64,000 nt of DNA, from assembly GCF_013373865.1 (NCBI RefSeq), contig NC_050467.1, positions 23,272,996 to 23,336,995 of the forward strand, in the 5' to 3' direction. Shown here one piece after another: positions 38,575 to 49,021 of this stretch. This stretch comes from Monomorium pharaonis. Its lineage: Eukaryota > Arthropoda > Insecta > Hymenoptera > Formicidae. The notes beneath the pieces were generated by a model. The model was not told the DNA's origin, ran no database searches, and was given only the letters and a program-made list of their open reading frames with translations. Every line of letters begins with the position of its first letter. Position 1 is the stretch's first letter. Position numbers and translations under genes: made by a program.

Positions 38575-40104
38575 GCGTGAGATGTACAAGAAAATAAGAA
38601 TTAATTAAATAAATGTTTATAACAAATAGAAAAATGCACGTCCCCTCGCGAATGATCGATCAGTCGATTGTCCGTTCTGGAAAGATATTTCCAGCCAAAT
38701 TTAAAGGAAATCGTACTGTGCGTTTAGGCGTGAGGTGTACAAGAAAATAAGAATTAATTAAATAAATGTTTATAACAATTAGAAAAATGCACGTCCTCTC
38801 GCGAATGAACGATCAGTCGATTGTCCGTTCTGGAAAGATATTTCCAGCCAAATTTGAAGGAAATCGTACTGTGCGTTTAGGCGTGAGATGTACAAGAAAA
38901 TAAGAATTAATTAAATAAATGTTTATAACAAATAGAAAAATGCACGTCCTCTCGCAAATGAACGATCAGTCGATTGTCCGTTCTGGAAAGATATTTCCAG
39001 CCAAATTTGAAGGAAATCGTACTGTGCGTTTAGGCGTGAGATGTACAAGAAAATAAGAATTAATTAAATAAATGTTTATAACAAATAGAAAAATGCACGT
39101 CCCCTCGCGAATGATCGATCAGTCGATTGTCCGTTCTGGAAAGATATTTCCAGCCAAATTTGAAGGAAATCGTACTGTGCGTTTAGGCGTGAGGTGTACA
39201 AGAAAATAAGAATTAATTAAATAAATGTTTATAACAAATAGAAAAATGCACGTCCTCTCGCGAATGATCGATCAGTCGATTGTCCGTTCTGGAAAGATAT
39301 TTCCAGCCAAATTTGAAGGAAATCGTACTGTGCGTTTAGGCGTGAGATGTACAAGAAAATAAGAATTAATTAAATAAATGTTTATAACAAATAGAAAAAT
39401 GCACGTCCCCTCGCGAATGATCGATCAGTCGATTGTCCGTTCTGGAAAGATATTTCCAGCCAAATTTAAAGGAAATCGTACTGTGCGTTTAGGCGTGAGG
39501 TGTACAAGAAAATAAGAATTAATTAAATAAATGTTTATAACAATTAGAAAAATGCACGTCCTCTCGCGAATGAACGATCAGTCGATTGTCCGTTCTGGAA
39601 AGATATTTCCAGCCAAATTTGAAGGAAATCGTACTGTGCGTTTAGGCGTGAGATGTACAAGAAAATAAGAATTAATTAAATAAATGTTTATAACAAATAG
39701 AAAAATGCACGTCCTCTCGCAAATGAACGATCAGTCGATTGTCCGTTCTGGAAAGATATTTCCAGCCAAATTTGAAGGAAATCGTACTGTGCGTTTAGGC
39801 GTGAGATGTACAAGAAAATAAGAATTAATTAAATAAATGTTTATAACAAATAGAAAAATGCACGTCCCCTCGCGAATGATCGATCAGTCGATTGTCCGTT
39901 CTGGAAAGATATTTCCAGCCAAATTTGAAGGAAATCGTACTGTGCGTTTAGGCGTGAGGTGTACAAGAAAATAAGAATTAATTAAATAAATGTTTATAAC
40001 AAATAGAAAAATGCACGTCCTCTCGCGAATGATCGATCAGTCGATTGTCCGTTCTGGAAAGATATTTCCAGCCAAATTTGAAGGAAATCGTACTTTGCGT
40101 TTAG
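38575..40104 (+). repeat. Higher-order repeat: two nearly identical 5-monomer (765-bp) units
   Basis: Monomers 30-34 (38,575-39,339) and 35-39 (39,340-40,104) match in order, including private markers: AATTTAAAGG in the first monomer of each unit and CTCGCAAATG in the third. By eye I find a single difference, T for G at 40,095. This is the youngest duplication in the array, and it uses a different unit size from the left half. Confidence 0.8.
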
Positions 40105-40190
40105 GCGTGAGGAGCGGAAAACAATAAAAATTAGTTTAAAAAATTTGTAACAATTGGTAAATTACAAGTCTTGTCACAAATGATCGATTA
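40105..40190 (+). repeat. Diverged, truncated right-edge satellite monomer
   Basis: It begins with the GCGTGAG anchor, then diverges from the core (AATAAAAATTAGTTTAAAAAATTTG) and ends at TGATCGATTA, close to monomer position 88. It resembles the left-edge monomer and the inverted copy more than any of the 39 core monomers. Confidence 0.75.
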
Positions 40191-40331
40191 TGTATTATAA
40201 TGACTAAACCCTATGCAAATTTTTTAAAGTTCGTTAAAAATCTCATAATCAGGTAATTTTTAATGTTTGTTTAAATGATGCCCCCCTCGAAAACGCCTAT
40301 ATAACGTTCGGCCCTGCCCGCTCGGCGTTTG
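40191..40331. other. Unique subterminal segment of the element, with a TATA-like motif
   Basis: About 140 bp separate the last monomer from the right terminal repeat; the left side has only a few bases in the same place. The segment moves from AT-rich to a C/G-rich end and contains TATATAA at 40,298-40,304, then GC-rich sequence into the terminal repeat. It could be a remnant of the original element interior or promoter. No coding frame is seen. Confidence 0.5.
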
Positions 40332-40364
40332 GCTGCTGCCTTTGACTGCTAGCTTCAGCTACAT
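40332..40364 (-). repeat. Right terminal inverted repeat, 33 bp
   Basis: Read on the minus strand it starts ATGTAGCTGA and matches the left terminal repeat at 29 of 33 positions. It ends exactly where the second ACCAAATTG begins. Confidence 0.85.
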
Positions 40365-40373
40365 ACCAAATTG
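40365..40373. repeat. Right target-site duplication, 9 bp
   Basis: ACCAAATTG, identical to 33,792-33,800. The flanks beyond it (upstream TCTTTTAA, downstream TTATAACTTT) are not repeats of each other, as expected for a target duplication. Confidence 0.85.
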
Positions 40374-42310
40374 TTATAACTTTGTTGAATAATAAAACTT
40401 TTTTATGTAAAAAATATATCCTCCCCTCAAAAAAAAAAAAAAAAATTATTACTATTCGCACTTATTTAGTATTATTTTATGTACAAAAAGTAAGTATGTA
40501 AAATTAATAATAAAATAAATTTCGTATCTTGCGAACTAAATCAAGGGTGTAATGTCTAGAATTTCTAATCTTCAAATATATAACGCGCAAATAAAAGCGC
40601 AAATAAAATGTTTTAATGAATGTCTGTGTCTGACAAAACAAAAGACAGGAATCGGTTCGGTTCTTTGCGAGACGGAGGAAAGCCGACGGAATTCCGTGTT
40701 TTTCTTGTACATCCTTCCTTCCTACGTAAGATATTCCGGACGACATCGCGGTGGTCCCCACATGATGAACCTTTAAAAAGACTCGCGCAATAATACACGA
40801 GCGCTACAGTGGTCCCGAACATTTAAAGGAACCCGCCGCTTCTTCGAATATTAATATCTCGCATCCACTCTGTCAAAGGTATCTGTATAAGAAGGGCTTT
40901 TGATTAAAGCCAAAAAACCCCTCCCAGTGAACACGTTGCGTTGCATGCGGTTTCTTTCATCTTATCGTTTTGTAGGAATATGCTTTAATATAATCATGGT
41001 ATTATTACAATTTATTAGAATAAAAGTTGTGAAAAAATCTCATGTATAGAGTTCTTATTATTTTTATTCTGTTTAACATTATTAACATATTTTTACCGCA
41101 TTTATTGTTTTTATATTCTGATGTATCTAACATGTATCTTATTGAAATAAATGTCTCTGTGATTATTCGAAATGTTTACTTTACCATCTAATGTGACGTA
41201 TTTCACGATTTCACGTGGAACATTATGTCCGAGTTTATAAAATATGGCAAAATCCGGTCTATATTTATCCGGTCTACATTGATTCTAGCTTTGCCTGATC
41301 TCGTATTCAATCCAGAAGGTATCTGTCGGCGTGGAGTACCCGGGTATCAATAACTCAAGTGCTGCGGACTCGTAACGCGTCTGTTGACCCAAAAAATGAA
41401 GAGCCTCGTCGTCGAGAGCCTCCAGATAGGATCTAATACCGCTTCCTCTGAGATCTGTTCTGTTTCGCTCGATCGAGAGTGCTTCGTGCACGACGCAGCG
41501 ATCTGAGATTCACGCGATTTCTACATAATAACGTAAGATAATATGCAACATCCGACATAAATAAGAGCGCAAACTGTAATATCGGTTTCTGCACGCTCTT
41601 ATGACACGTAGATAGGTTTGCACGTTTCTTTAGCAGGAGGATAAATCCAAGAGGATAAAACAGCCGGGTAAAAGTTCCTGGGGACGGACGTTGGCGATTA
41701 GAAAAGATTAAAAGAGATCTTTGAGCCCAACCGCGGAAATTAGCTTAGATAAAAAACCCAACGGCTACGTCGTGTATAAACACGCTACCCGTTAAACCCC
41801 TGAGGTTAACGTAAGTAGTGTTATCATTTATCTCTAATTTGCTTCGACAGTCTCTACGTCAGCCTCCGTCAATGACGGAAAAGTCACAATTATACGGCGT
41901 GCCAATTACGACGGTTGACGGAAGGCAACTGATCCGATCTGACAATCAGATTAATTAGCAAAGCGGAGAATTTATGTGATAAAAATTCAATCTCTCGCTG
42001 AAGTTTCGAGAGGGAAGAAAAAAAGAGGGAAAAAATTGCAATTGCAGCCGTGCACGCCGCGGAACGCATTTTAAATGGAGACGTGGACTGTTGAGGCGCG
42101 GAGTGTCGACAGAGACGAAAGCTCGCAATCGTTCATGAGAGTCGACAGTCGATCTTGCGGTGCGCGAGTGTTAAGTGCGATTGCGTTAATGACGTGCGCG
42201 CGCGTTAAAGGACGCGCGTTCTTTTTCTCCCCTTTTTCTCGCGGTGTTCGTTTGCGTCGCCGCCGGTTTCCCAAGCAAGCTGCAAATCGACTGCCGGTTC
42301 GCTGTTTCAT

Positions 42311-42386
42311 AAGAGAGAAGAGGAGAGAGAGCTTGACTCTTTTTCTCTCTCTCTTTCTCTCTCAAACGAACGAACGAACGAACGAA
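42311..42386. repeat. GA/CT inverted tract followed by (AACG)n
   Basis: A GA-rich arm (42,311-42,331) faces a CT-rich arm (42,337-42,363), followed by about five copies of AACG to 42,386. Confidence 0.9.
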
Positions 42387-45300
42387 TTTCTCTCCGCGTG
42401 ACAGCCGCGACATAATAATTACACCGCTCAACCTCGAGAGGATCTGCTGTTAGAGACGCTCGTAATTCTCGCTGCTGTGTGGCGGACAATTTGGCAGTCG
42501 GGCGCATTAACGCTACCAATACCATCGCGCGTTCGATCGCAACGGGAATTACAAACTTCCGCCGGTTGCATTAATCTGTGGCCGACCACGTTCTACCTGG
42601 TAGCGTCGCGACCGACGTTCCGGCTGCTTCAATTTTCATTTTAATGAAACGTCCTCTCTGACCAATTCAGGGACGATTCTACTTTAATTAAAATACTAAC
42701 GATTCGAAAAAGAAATTACAGGGTTTCACGTAGGTTACATTTCTTCGGCGTTAACGTCCGGCTGTAATATAAGATGCGAGCGGCGCGGTCGATCGCGCGA
42801 TTATGTGGGTGTCCGGTGTCGCGCGCGTCTCGCGGCGGTGTGGGCACATTGGCATCGGCACTCGCACGCTCTTTATCGTAATACACTCGAGAGGTGCTTT
42901 CGCAAACGAGTGATGAACGACGGGGAAGGATAAAGCGAGGAGCTCGAGGCGGTGGGTGGCACTGTCCGCGAAACGAGCCGGTTTTCGCAACGAGGAAAGA
43001 ATTCGCGTGCGATACGCGGACGCGTCTTCGGCGGATGAGGCGGCTGCTTCGCCTTTCAGAAGCAGCAGGCGTCAGCAAAAAAAAAAAAAAATATTGGCGA
43101 ACATGAGAGAAAGAGGAGAGAGAAAGATGTACGCAGGTTCCGAGAAAGGAGCGGTGGGGATAAATTTACACGCGAGACACACGCGAACGCGCTCGCCCAC
43201 GCGTCCGCGAATTACGGAGAGGTAGATAGATATAATGCCGTGCCGATAGTTCACGCAAATCGCGCCGAGATTACTCCGAAAGAGGGTGAGAGAAAGACAG
43301 AGATATGGGGATCTCGCGTTACTAACTTTTCACTTACAAGGGGAGAGATAATCCCGCGTATATTTACGTGACGGAGAATGATTCATAAAACAAAGCAAAA
43401 ATCGCCGTGGCGAATTAAGATTTCTAAATGATTGTAGCGACTTTACAATACACACGGTTTAAAAGGATAATCCGCCCGGAGTGCGACGCACCGCCGCTTT
43501 CACCGCACGCTGCGAAATCAATCTGTCAAACGCGAACGCGCATTAATGTCAAAATTGCACTGCGAATTGGAATTTTCATCGTGCGGCGCGGCGTTATACG
43601 ATTTAACGTGCGTGTACGCTACTCGTTACCGATTCGAGTATCAAATTCCGAACAGGAAATTACTACGGAGGGAATAAATCACCCTGGTATTTCGCGATAT
43701 AATGAATCGCTGGCGAGAGAAGCGATGGTCGTTTTAATTTACGGTGGTAGAGGGGAAAGTCGTTCGTTTACAAGATGAAGAAAAAGAAAAACTTGCGAAA
43801 AGAACAATAAATGAAGGACAATTAATATGAGTTGGTAGTAATTTCTTCGACCGGAAGTCATTACGGGGATACGGCGGGTAGAGGATATCTCATCATACGT
43901 GACTGGAAAGAAATCCGTAAGCGAGATGAGGTCCAGCGCTCGATACTACGTGATTAAGCGCTATTCCTTAAAAGATTTCAAAGAAAAAAAATCAACGAAC
44001 AACAAGATAAAAGGAAGTTGAAATCAAGTCAATTCTTTGATAAATTTTCTCTCAAGCTCTAAACAAATTCCAAGAAGAAAACAGTTTTTGTTGCACATAA
44101 TGTACGAGGTAAAAAAAAAAATGTTCGCTGTAAGATTTTTCAACAATATTCACACTGAAAATTAATTGCGCCACGCTGAGTACGTGTAAATGTGCGCGTG
44201 TCGCAGAACGCGTCGTTACGTTTAATATCCCGAGGAAACTTGGCTCTTAAGAGGAAATACAAGCAGTTTCATAGTTACGCGTGAACACGAACGCAAGCGT
44301 AAGAGATCCGCCGTGACCGTTACTTGGACACGATCGTGGCTTACAGAGCGTACAGAAAGCATGGAAACAAGACGACAAGGGTTCGGCGCGGTATTAAAAG
44401 GACCCCGGGTGCCATGCTTATTACGTAATTGAATAAACGCCGAGATAAGGGTGAAAATTATCCGCCGCCTTTTCTCGGATCGCGCGCGAGAGAAACCCGA
44501 GACCCGTGGACTTGCCGTTGGCTTTATCGGAATTATTTTTCATATGCCGATACGCGATGGCGGACCGATCTTCCGTTTTACGATAAAAGCGCTTGGACAC
44601 AGGCCAAGCGTATAACACTATTCATAAATTATTCGAAGATTGCCCTACAAATACGAATCAAAAATTCCATCTCAATAAAGCGAACGCTGCATTAATCCTA
44701 CTTTTATTGAAGGTATTTCGTATTACGTCAAAACAGAATCATCTGAAGTAAACGGAAGATTAATTATAGTAGAAGCAAAAAGGTTAACTAAAATGAGCCG
44801 TTGGTCGGATTGGTATATAGTACATTGCGTATTACGACCACCAGCCAGCGCGTTAACCGCCGAACAAAGGACCGACTATAAACCGGGCACGGCTATAAAC
44901 CAGGCCTGCCAAGCAGAACGCGCCAAATTCGCGACCGTCTGAAATAACAGAGGGAAAAAAGAAGAATGAAAGTTCACGCGCCGTTATGGCAAAAGCGGAG
45001 ATGATAACTTTGGGCGAACGAAATAATCAATTGACCCTGCACGAAAAGCTTTTGCCTTAGCCTTCTTTTTTTCTAGTTTTTATCTTAGAATCCACTGAAT
45101 CTCAAATAAAATCTCAAGTAAAAAAAAATTCAAGATACATAAAACGATACACTATACGTTAATTAAAGTAATAAATAAGAATTCATGTAACAATACATTC
45201 TGTTTTTTTTTTCTCGTTTTACATACGCCTGGTGTAGGTCTGTCCAGAATTTCGATTGAAAAATAGCGTTGAAATAAGCCTGATGATAAAATTTCATCGT

Positions 45301-48214
45301 CAACTTCTCACAGTTGCCGGATGATAAATAGGAATGGCATGCCGTCAATTCTCCAAGCAATTTGTCATTAATCAGTGTAGCTAGACGACAAGACGGTACT
45401 ACGAAAGCACGACGACGACGTTTTCTCATCGCATGCAGCATTCGAAAATGCGCATAGATATAATAATACACTCGTAGGCCGCGGCGAGCGTATGATTAAT
45501 CGCGTTCGGCTGTATCGTCGGCTTCGATCTACGCGCGCAGCACGATGTGCGTGTACACACGCATAATTAGATAAACCGATAATTGGCAAGGCCAAGGAGG
45601 GCAAGTGACCTTGATCGCGCGCGAAGACGGTTTCGCCCGTACGATTTCTCGTCGCTTTACACCTCTCGCGGGCCGAATTGTTAACCCTACACCCCGTGGG
45701 CATAATATTTTGACTGGGGCCCCGTAGGCGTGTAAGATTGTGTCAGGCTGTAATCACGCGCTCGATTAATTTCAGCGTCGACGCGAGAGGCAATGGAACT
45801 GGCGCGAATTTGCGAGTACGTGAGCCAAGTGTATGCATAACGTGACCACTACGGACGATTGAGTAAATAAGACCTTTCTTTAAAAGATTAATAAACCTCT
45901 CTGAAAGGCGCAATAATCTGAATTCTAATAGTGTCAAAATAATAACTTCGCCGGAAATAAAAATTCTCGACTGTATAATTTTTTTAAATAAAACGTGGTT
46001 TTCTTTAGTTTAAAATCAAGTTAAGGATAATCCAAGTATCGTAGAAAATAGTTGGAAACAAAAAAGCAACAAAGAGACAGAAATGCTTATTTTTTTCTGA
46101 TAGATCGTATGATTAAACTCGTATTCTATAATCGAAAACTCGACTCTAGATAAGAGAAAAGGTATCATTGTAAAAACTGAAGCTTCGATCGAAATTCTAA
46201 ACTGAATTATGAATTGTAATGCCTAGGAGGGATTTACACTCCGAACAAATTCACGCGTCGGCGCTCATCACTTTCGCGGAGGGCAAAATTTATTTTTGGC
46301 ATACCGCGCAAAAGTACCTATAAATATATCAGGGAACGGGACGGCGTCGTTGGCATACCCTCGAGATCTTTTTGCTCGCATCTTTTTGCGCGAACCCTTA
46401 TTCCAGGTATCCTAAAAACGTATTTATTTTTCGCCTCTGCAAGAGAAACGAGACGTGTCAAGGTGTCGTACCGAATAAGTCTTTTTAACACCTAACTAGA
46501 AGGGATTCTCCCTTAGATTAAGAAAGCTTTTAAAATCTTAAAGAAGAATCCTTTTTTTTTTCTTTTGAGTGATCGCGTCTAGACGTGTGATGTCAAAATA
46601 TTTACTTGTCATCTTTGGCCAAAGAAATACTTGAAAATTTTCAGTAGGTAAAAATAATACCTAAAATAAATACTTACGTATGAAATAATGTAAGAGCATT
46701 ATGATTCTATTCGACGTTGTAACGATTTCTGTTCCATACTGTACTATACTGTTTTCCAGATACCCATTCAAGACACAATATATCAAAGATATAGATAGAT
46801 AAAAATATCAACGGTTCGATATTATCAAAGTGTCTAAATGGTTTTTGATGACATCTTCCAAGAGTAAACTTTATCCCCCTAATTGCGTCATCGCTACGAA
46901 AAGAATAGAGAATATATATAAAAAAATTAAATAGTTTTCATTATTTTGCTCGATTTATAAATTTATCTTATTTTTATGTTTCTCGTAATTCTTAAATTAA
47001 GTTGCGTCTCACTTCAATGTTTTCGCAAACGTGTGTTTATTATATTGTCACAGAAATGTGTGTAAATGCATATGGATGCGTAAATGCAGCGTATTGAGCT
47101 CGGATCAGCGGGTTCGCTCAAATGACGGTGCGGGTCCCTGCGGAAAACCGTAATAAAAATCTACCCATATACTATATAGTGTTCTCTGTGAGGGTAGAGC
47201 TACAGTTTACGATTTCCGCGTCTCCGACGTATGGTATGCCGCTGTGCAGCGGTTTATCGTTCGTTTCCTTTGTCGTCCTTTTTCTCCTTGTCCACCTTCG
47301 ATTCACGCGGACAGATCGAACGGACGCGTCGACGAATAAATTTATCCATTCAGTTGTCCCGGCGGGGACTAACTCGGTTTCCTCCTCTCCCTCGCCTTCG
47401 ACACGGAGTCATCGCGATCCTCGAACGCGATCCTCTCGCGGTTACAGCCTCTACGCCACTACGGAACGAGACCTGCAGCTAGATACACGCGTCACGGCGT
47501 AAAACGGCGCATAGGACTCTTGCGCCGTAAGCGTCATAAATCTCCACGATTGTGTCCAGTCGTTCTTTATATTTAAGTTACCTCCGTCGAAAGATGTCCA
47601 CTTTTAAATCTCCCCGCGTAAGTCTCTCGCCGGCCGGTTTCACCCGCGGATAAGCCGACGGATAATCAATCCTCCGCTGCCGCGTAGCTGATTAAACTTC
47701 GTTGGAAACTTACCGTGCGTTATATTGAACACGCCTGACGACGGCAAGTAATTGATTCACGATCGCGACCACGCGGTATTAGCCGTGACGTAAGTTATAT
47801 ATAGGGGAGGTGTACGAACCAATCTCGCGTACCTCTCGGAGGACGATGCCTGATGGACTGCGGATAATTCGCGAATCACTATTAAGAACCTGTTTATTTT
47901 GCGCGCGGCCACGCAGATCTTTTTTTTCCTCGGTTATGATTTGCGCCGCCTGTTGCAAACGATTGTTACACAACATCATAACATATATTTAAGCCGATCG
48001 ATTTTACAATCGATCTCGAATTGAAATCTGTATTACGTATCTGAAGCGCGTTAATCATAATGTAGACATTTTATTAAAATAATTAATAAACAAGAAATGA
48101 ATGATTGTTTCCTTCTGAAATAAATCGAATTTTCGCTACCAAATTATATATGAATGTCGTACAGAGAAACAAAATTGTTGATTAAATGCTCCAGCTTAAT
48201 TAGCTAATGTTCAA

Positions 48215-48544
48215 CACTGAGAGAAAAAAATAATTGCAGTAATCATAATATCACTATAATTTATAGTTATTTTTGGACCCAACCATATGTTTTTAGTTTT
48301 ACAATTATGCAACAATATAAATTATTAGTTTGTTTAAACTATATTAAAGTTCTCATAATCATAATATTGGTCTATACAACTTATAATATGGTTGCCATAA
48401 CAAAAATGGACATTTTAATATAGTAAATTGCACCATAAAACCATGACTGTAAGCATAACCAGCATCCACTATAAACACATAGTTATTATTACGAATATTA
48501 TAAAAATGATATTACTGATCGCAAATATCATTTTTTCCTCGGTA
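48215..48544. mobile_element. Possible MITE, about 330 bp, AT-rich
   Basis: The block starts CACTGAGAGAAAAAAATAATTG. The reverse complement of its end reads ACCGAGGAAAAAATGATATTTG, a loose inverted match over about 22 bp. Inside are further self-complementary pieces such as AACCATAT and ATATGGTT. It is markedly more AT-rich than its surroundings and has no coding frame. I find no clean target duplication, so the borders are uncertain. Confidence 0.35.
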
Positions 48545-48779
48545 AATCGATTTTTTGTTCGTAAAAATATCGAACGCTACGTTTCTCGTACATTTTTCTC
48601 GACATTCTCGCCTGTTTCAAGTGCCGGCCGTGCACATTTTAATAGATTCCCCTTCTAGTGCCTTCCTCGCGGGGTGTGGCAGTCGCGCGCGCGATTGCGC
48701 CCGGCTCGGCGAACGCTTCGTTTGCGTTAACTTCGACGCGATTTATCTTACCCACGGCGAGTAGGCTGGAAATACGGCA

Positions 48780-48798
48780 AGAGAGAGAGAGAGAGAGA
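48780..48798 (+). repeat. (GA)n microsatellite
   Basis: Perfect AG alternation for 19 bp, then AAGAG. Confidence 0.97.
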
Positions 48799-48916
48799 AA
48801 GAGCCGTGCGCCGTGCGGTGTGCGTGCGCGCCGTAAACGTGCACGCGCGCTGAAGCGTGTGCGGGGAAATTTTATGGGAGCAAGTCGCCAAACATGGTAA
48901 CATGCCCGCGACTCAC

Positions 48917-49021
48917 CTCTCGCAGCGGAGGCAGAATGTCTTCTCCCTTCGGCTCGCTCGTTTCTTGAGAGAAACTCGCGCGTACGAAATCGGGGGATGA
49001 CATCGACGAAGCTTCCGTGAT
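48917..49021 (-). CDS. Possible minus-strand coding exon (35 codons), function unknown
   Basis: An open stretch of exactly 35 codons lies between an acceptor-like ...CATAAACAG (above 49,021) and a consensus donor, GAGAG then GTGAGT (48,916 down). It holds an internal ATG at 49,003 that starts MSSPDFVRASF and ends with the acidic GEDILPPLRE, in phase 0. The composition looks protein-like. If spliced to the signal-peptide exon at 27,853 the frame stays open, but the signal peptide argues that translation starts there instead, so this could be untranslated leader or chance. GTGAGT alone should occur about thirty times by chance on both strands of a window this size. Confidence 0.2.

Larger units (their letters stand above)
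34138..40104 (+). repeat. Satellite array, 39 tandem monomers of exactly 153 bp
   Basis: The anchor GCGTGAG recurs at 34,138, 34,291, 34,444 and so on to 40,105, a step of exactly 153 bp every time; I checked all 39 intervals and found no insertion or deletion. A representative monomer has 56 G+C in 153 (about 37%). Each monomer carries a dyad, CTGGAAA-gata-TTTCCAG, at positions 103-120, and in 19 of 39 copies the palindrome TGATCGATCA at 79-88. Variants are few and linked: TGAACGATCA usually goes with CAATTAG upstream; CTAGAAA goes with a C-to-T change at position 122. All frames are closed by stops, so it does not code for a repeat protein although 153 is divisible by three. It resembles no ant satellite that I can name. 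Confidence 0.97.
33801..40364 (+). mobile_element. Foldback/MULE-like non-autonomous transposon filled by a 153-bp satellite
   Basis: The ends are imperfect inverted repeats (33,801-33,833 and 40,332-40,364; 29 of 33 positions match), and the element sits exactly between two copies of ACCAAATTG. Joining the flanks through one copy gives an uninterrupted pre-insertion sequence. Inside the left end comes one inverted monomer, then the head-to-tail array, then about 140 bp of unique sequence before the right end. No frame of 60 or more codons exists between about 33,745 and 40,500, so there is no transposase and the element must be mobilised in trans or be dead. A 9-bp target duplication is typical of Mutator-like (MULE) elements, including the Drosophila Foldback/NOF family, which also carry tandem repeats in their inverted ends. 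The class is inferred from structure only; no protein supports it. Confidence 0.82.
40374..48916. other. Non-coding block right of the transposon
   Basis: A 17-A run (40,429-40,445) lies about 55 bp outside the target duplication. There follow AT-rich sequence to 41,200, a purine/pyrimidine-rich zone at 42,300-42,390, a 14-A run at 43,078, a GC-rich zone at 42,760-43,230, AT-rich zones at 45,960-47,080 and the possible MITE at 48,215. No supported gene. Confidence 0.6.

Noticed and set aside
34138..40104. Regular repeats considered as a CRISPR array or repeat-protein gene
   Set aside because: Monomers abut with no spacers, the context is eukaryotic, and every frame carries stops.
33801..40364. 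Helitron or LTR element as the carrier of the satellite
   Set aside because: Helitrons lack terminal inverted repeats and target duplications, and LTR elements have direct repeats and 4-6-bp duplications; here the ends are inverted with a 9-bp duplication.
47122..47502. 126-codon frame with a hydrophobic run and Ser/Arg-rich tail
   Set aside because: An alternative frame is equally open, and the hydrophobic stretch derives from T-rich DNA; no splice sites support it.
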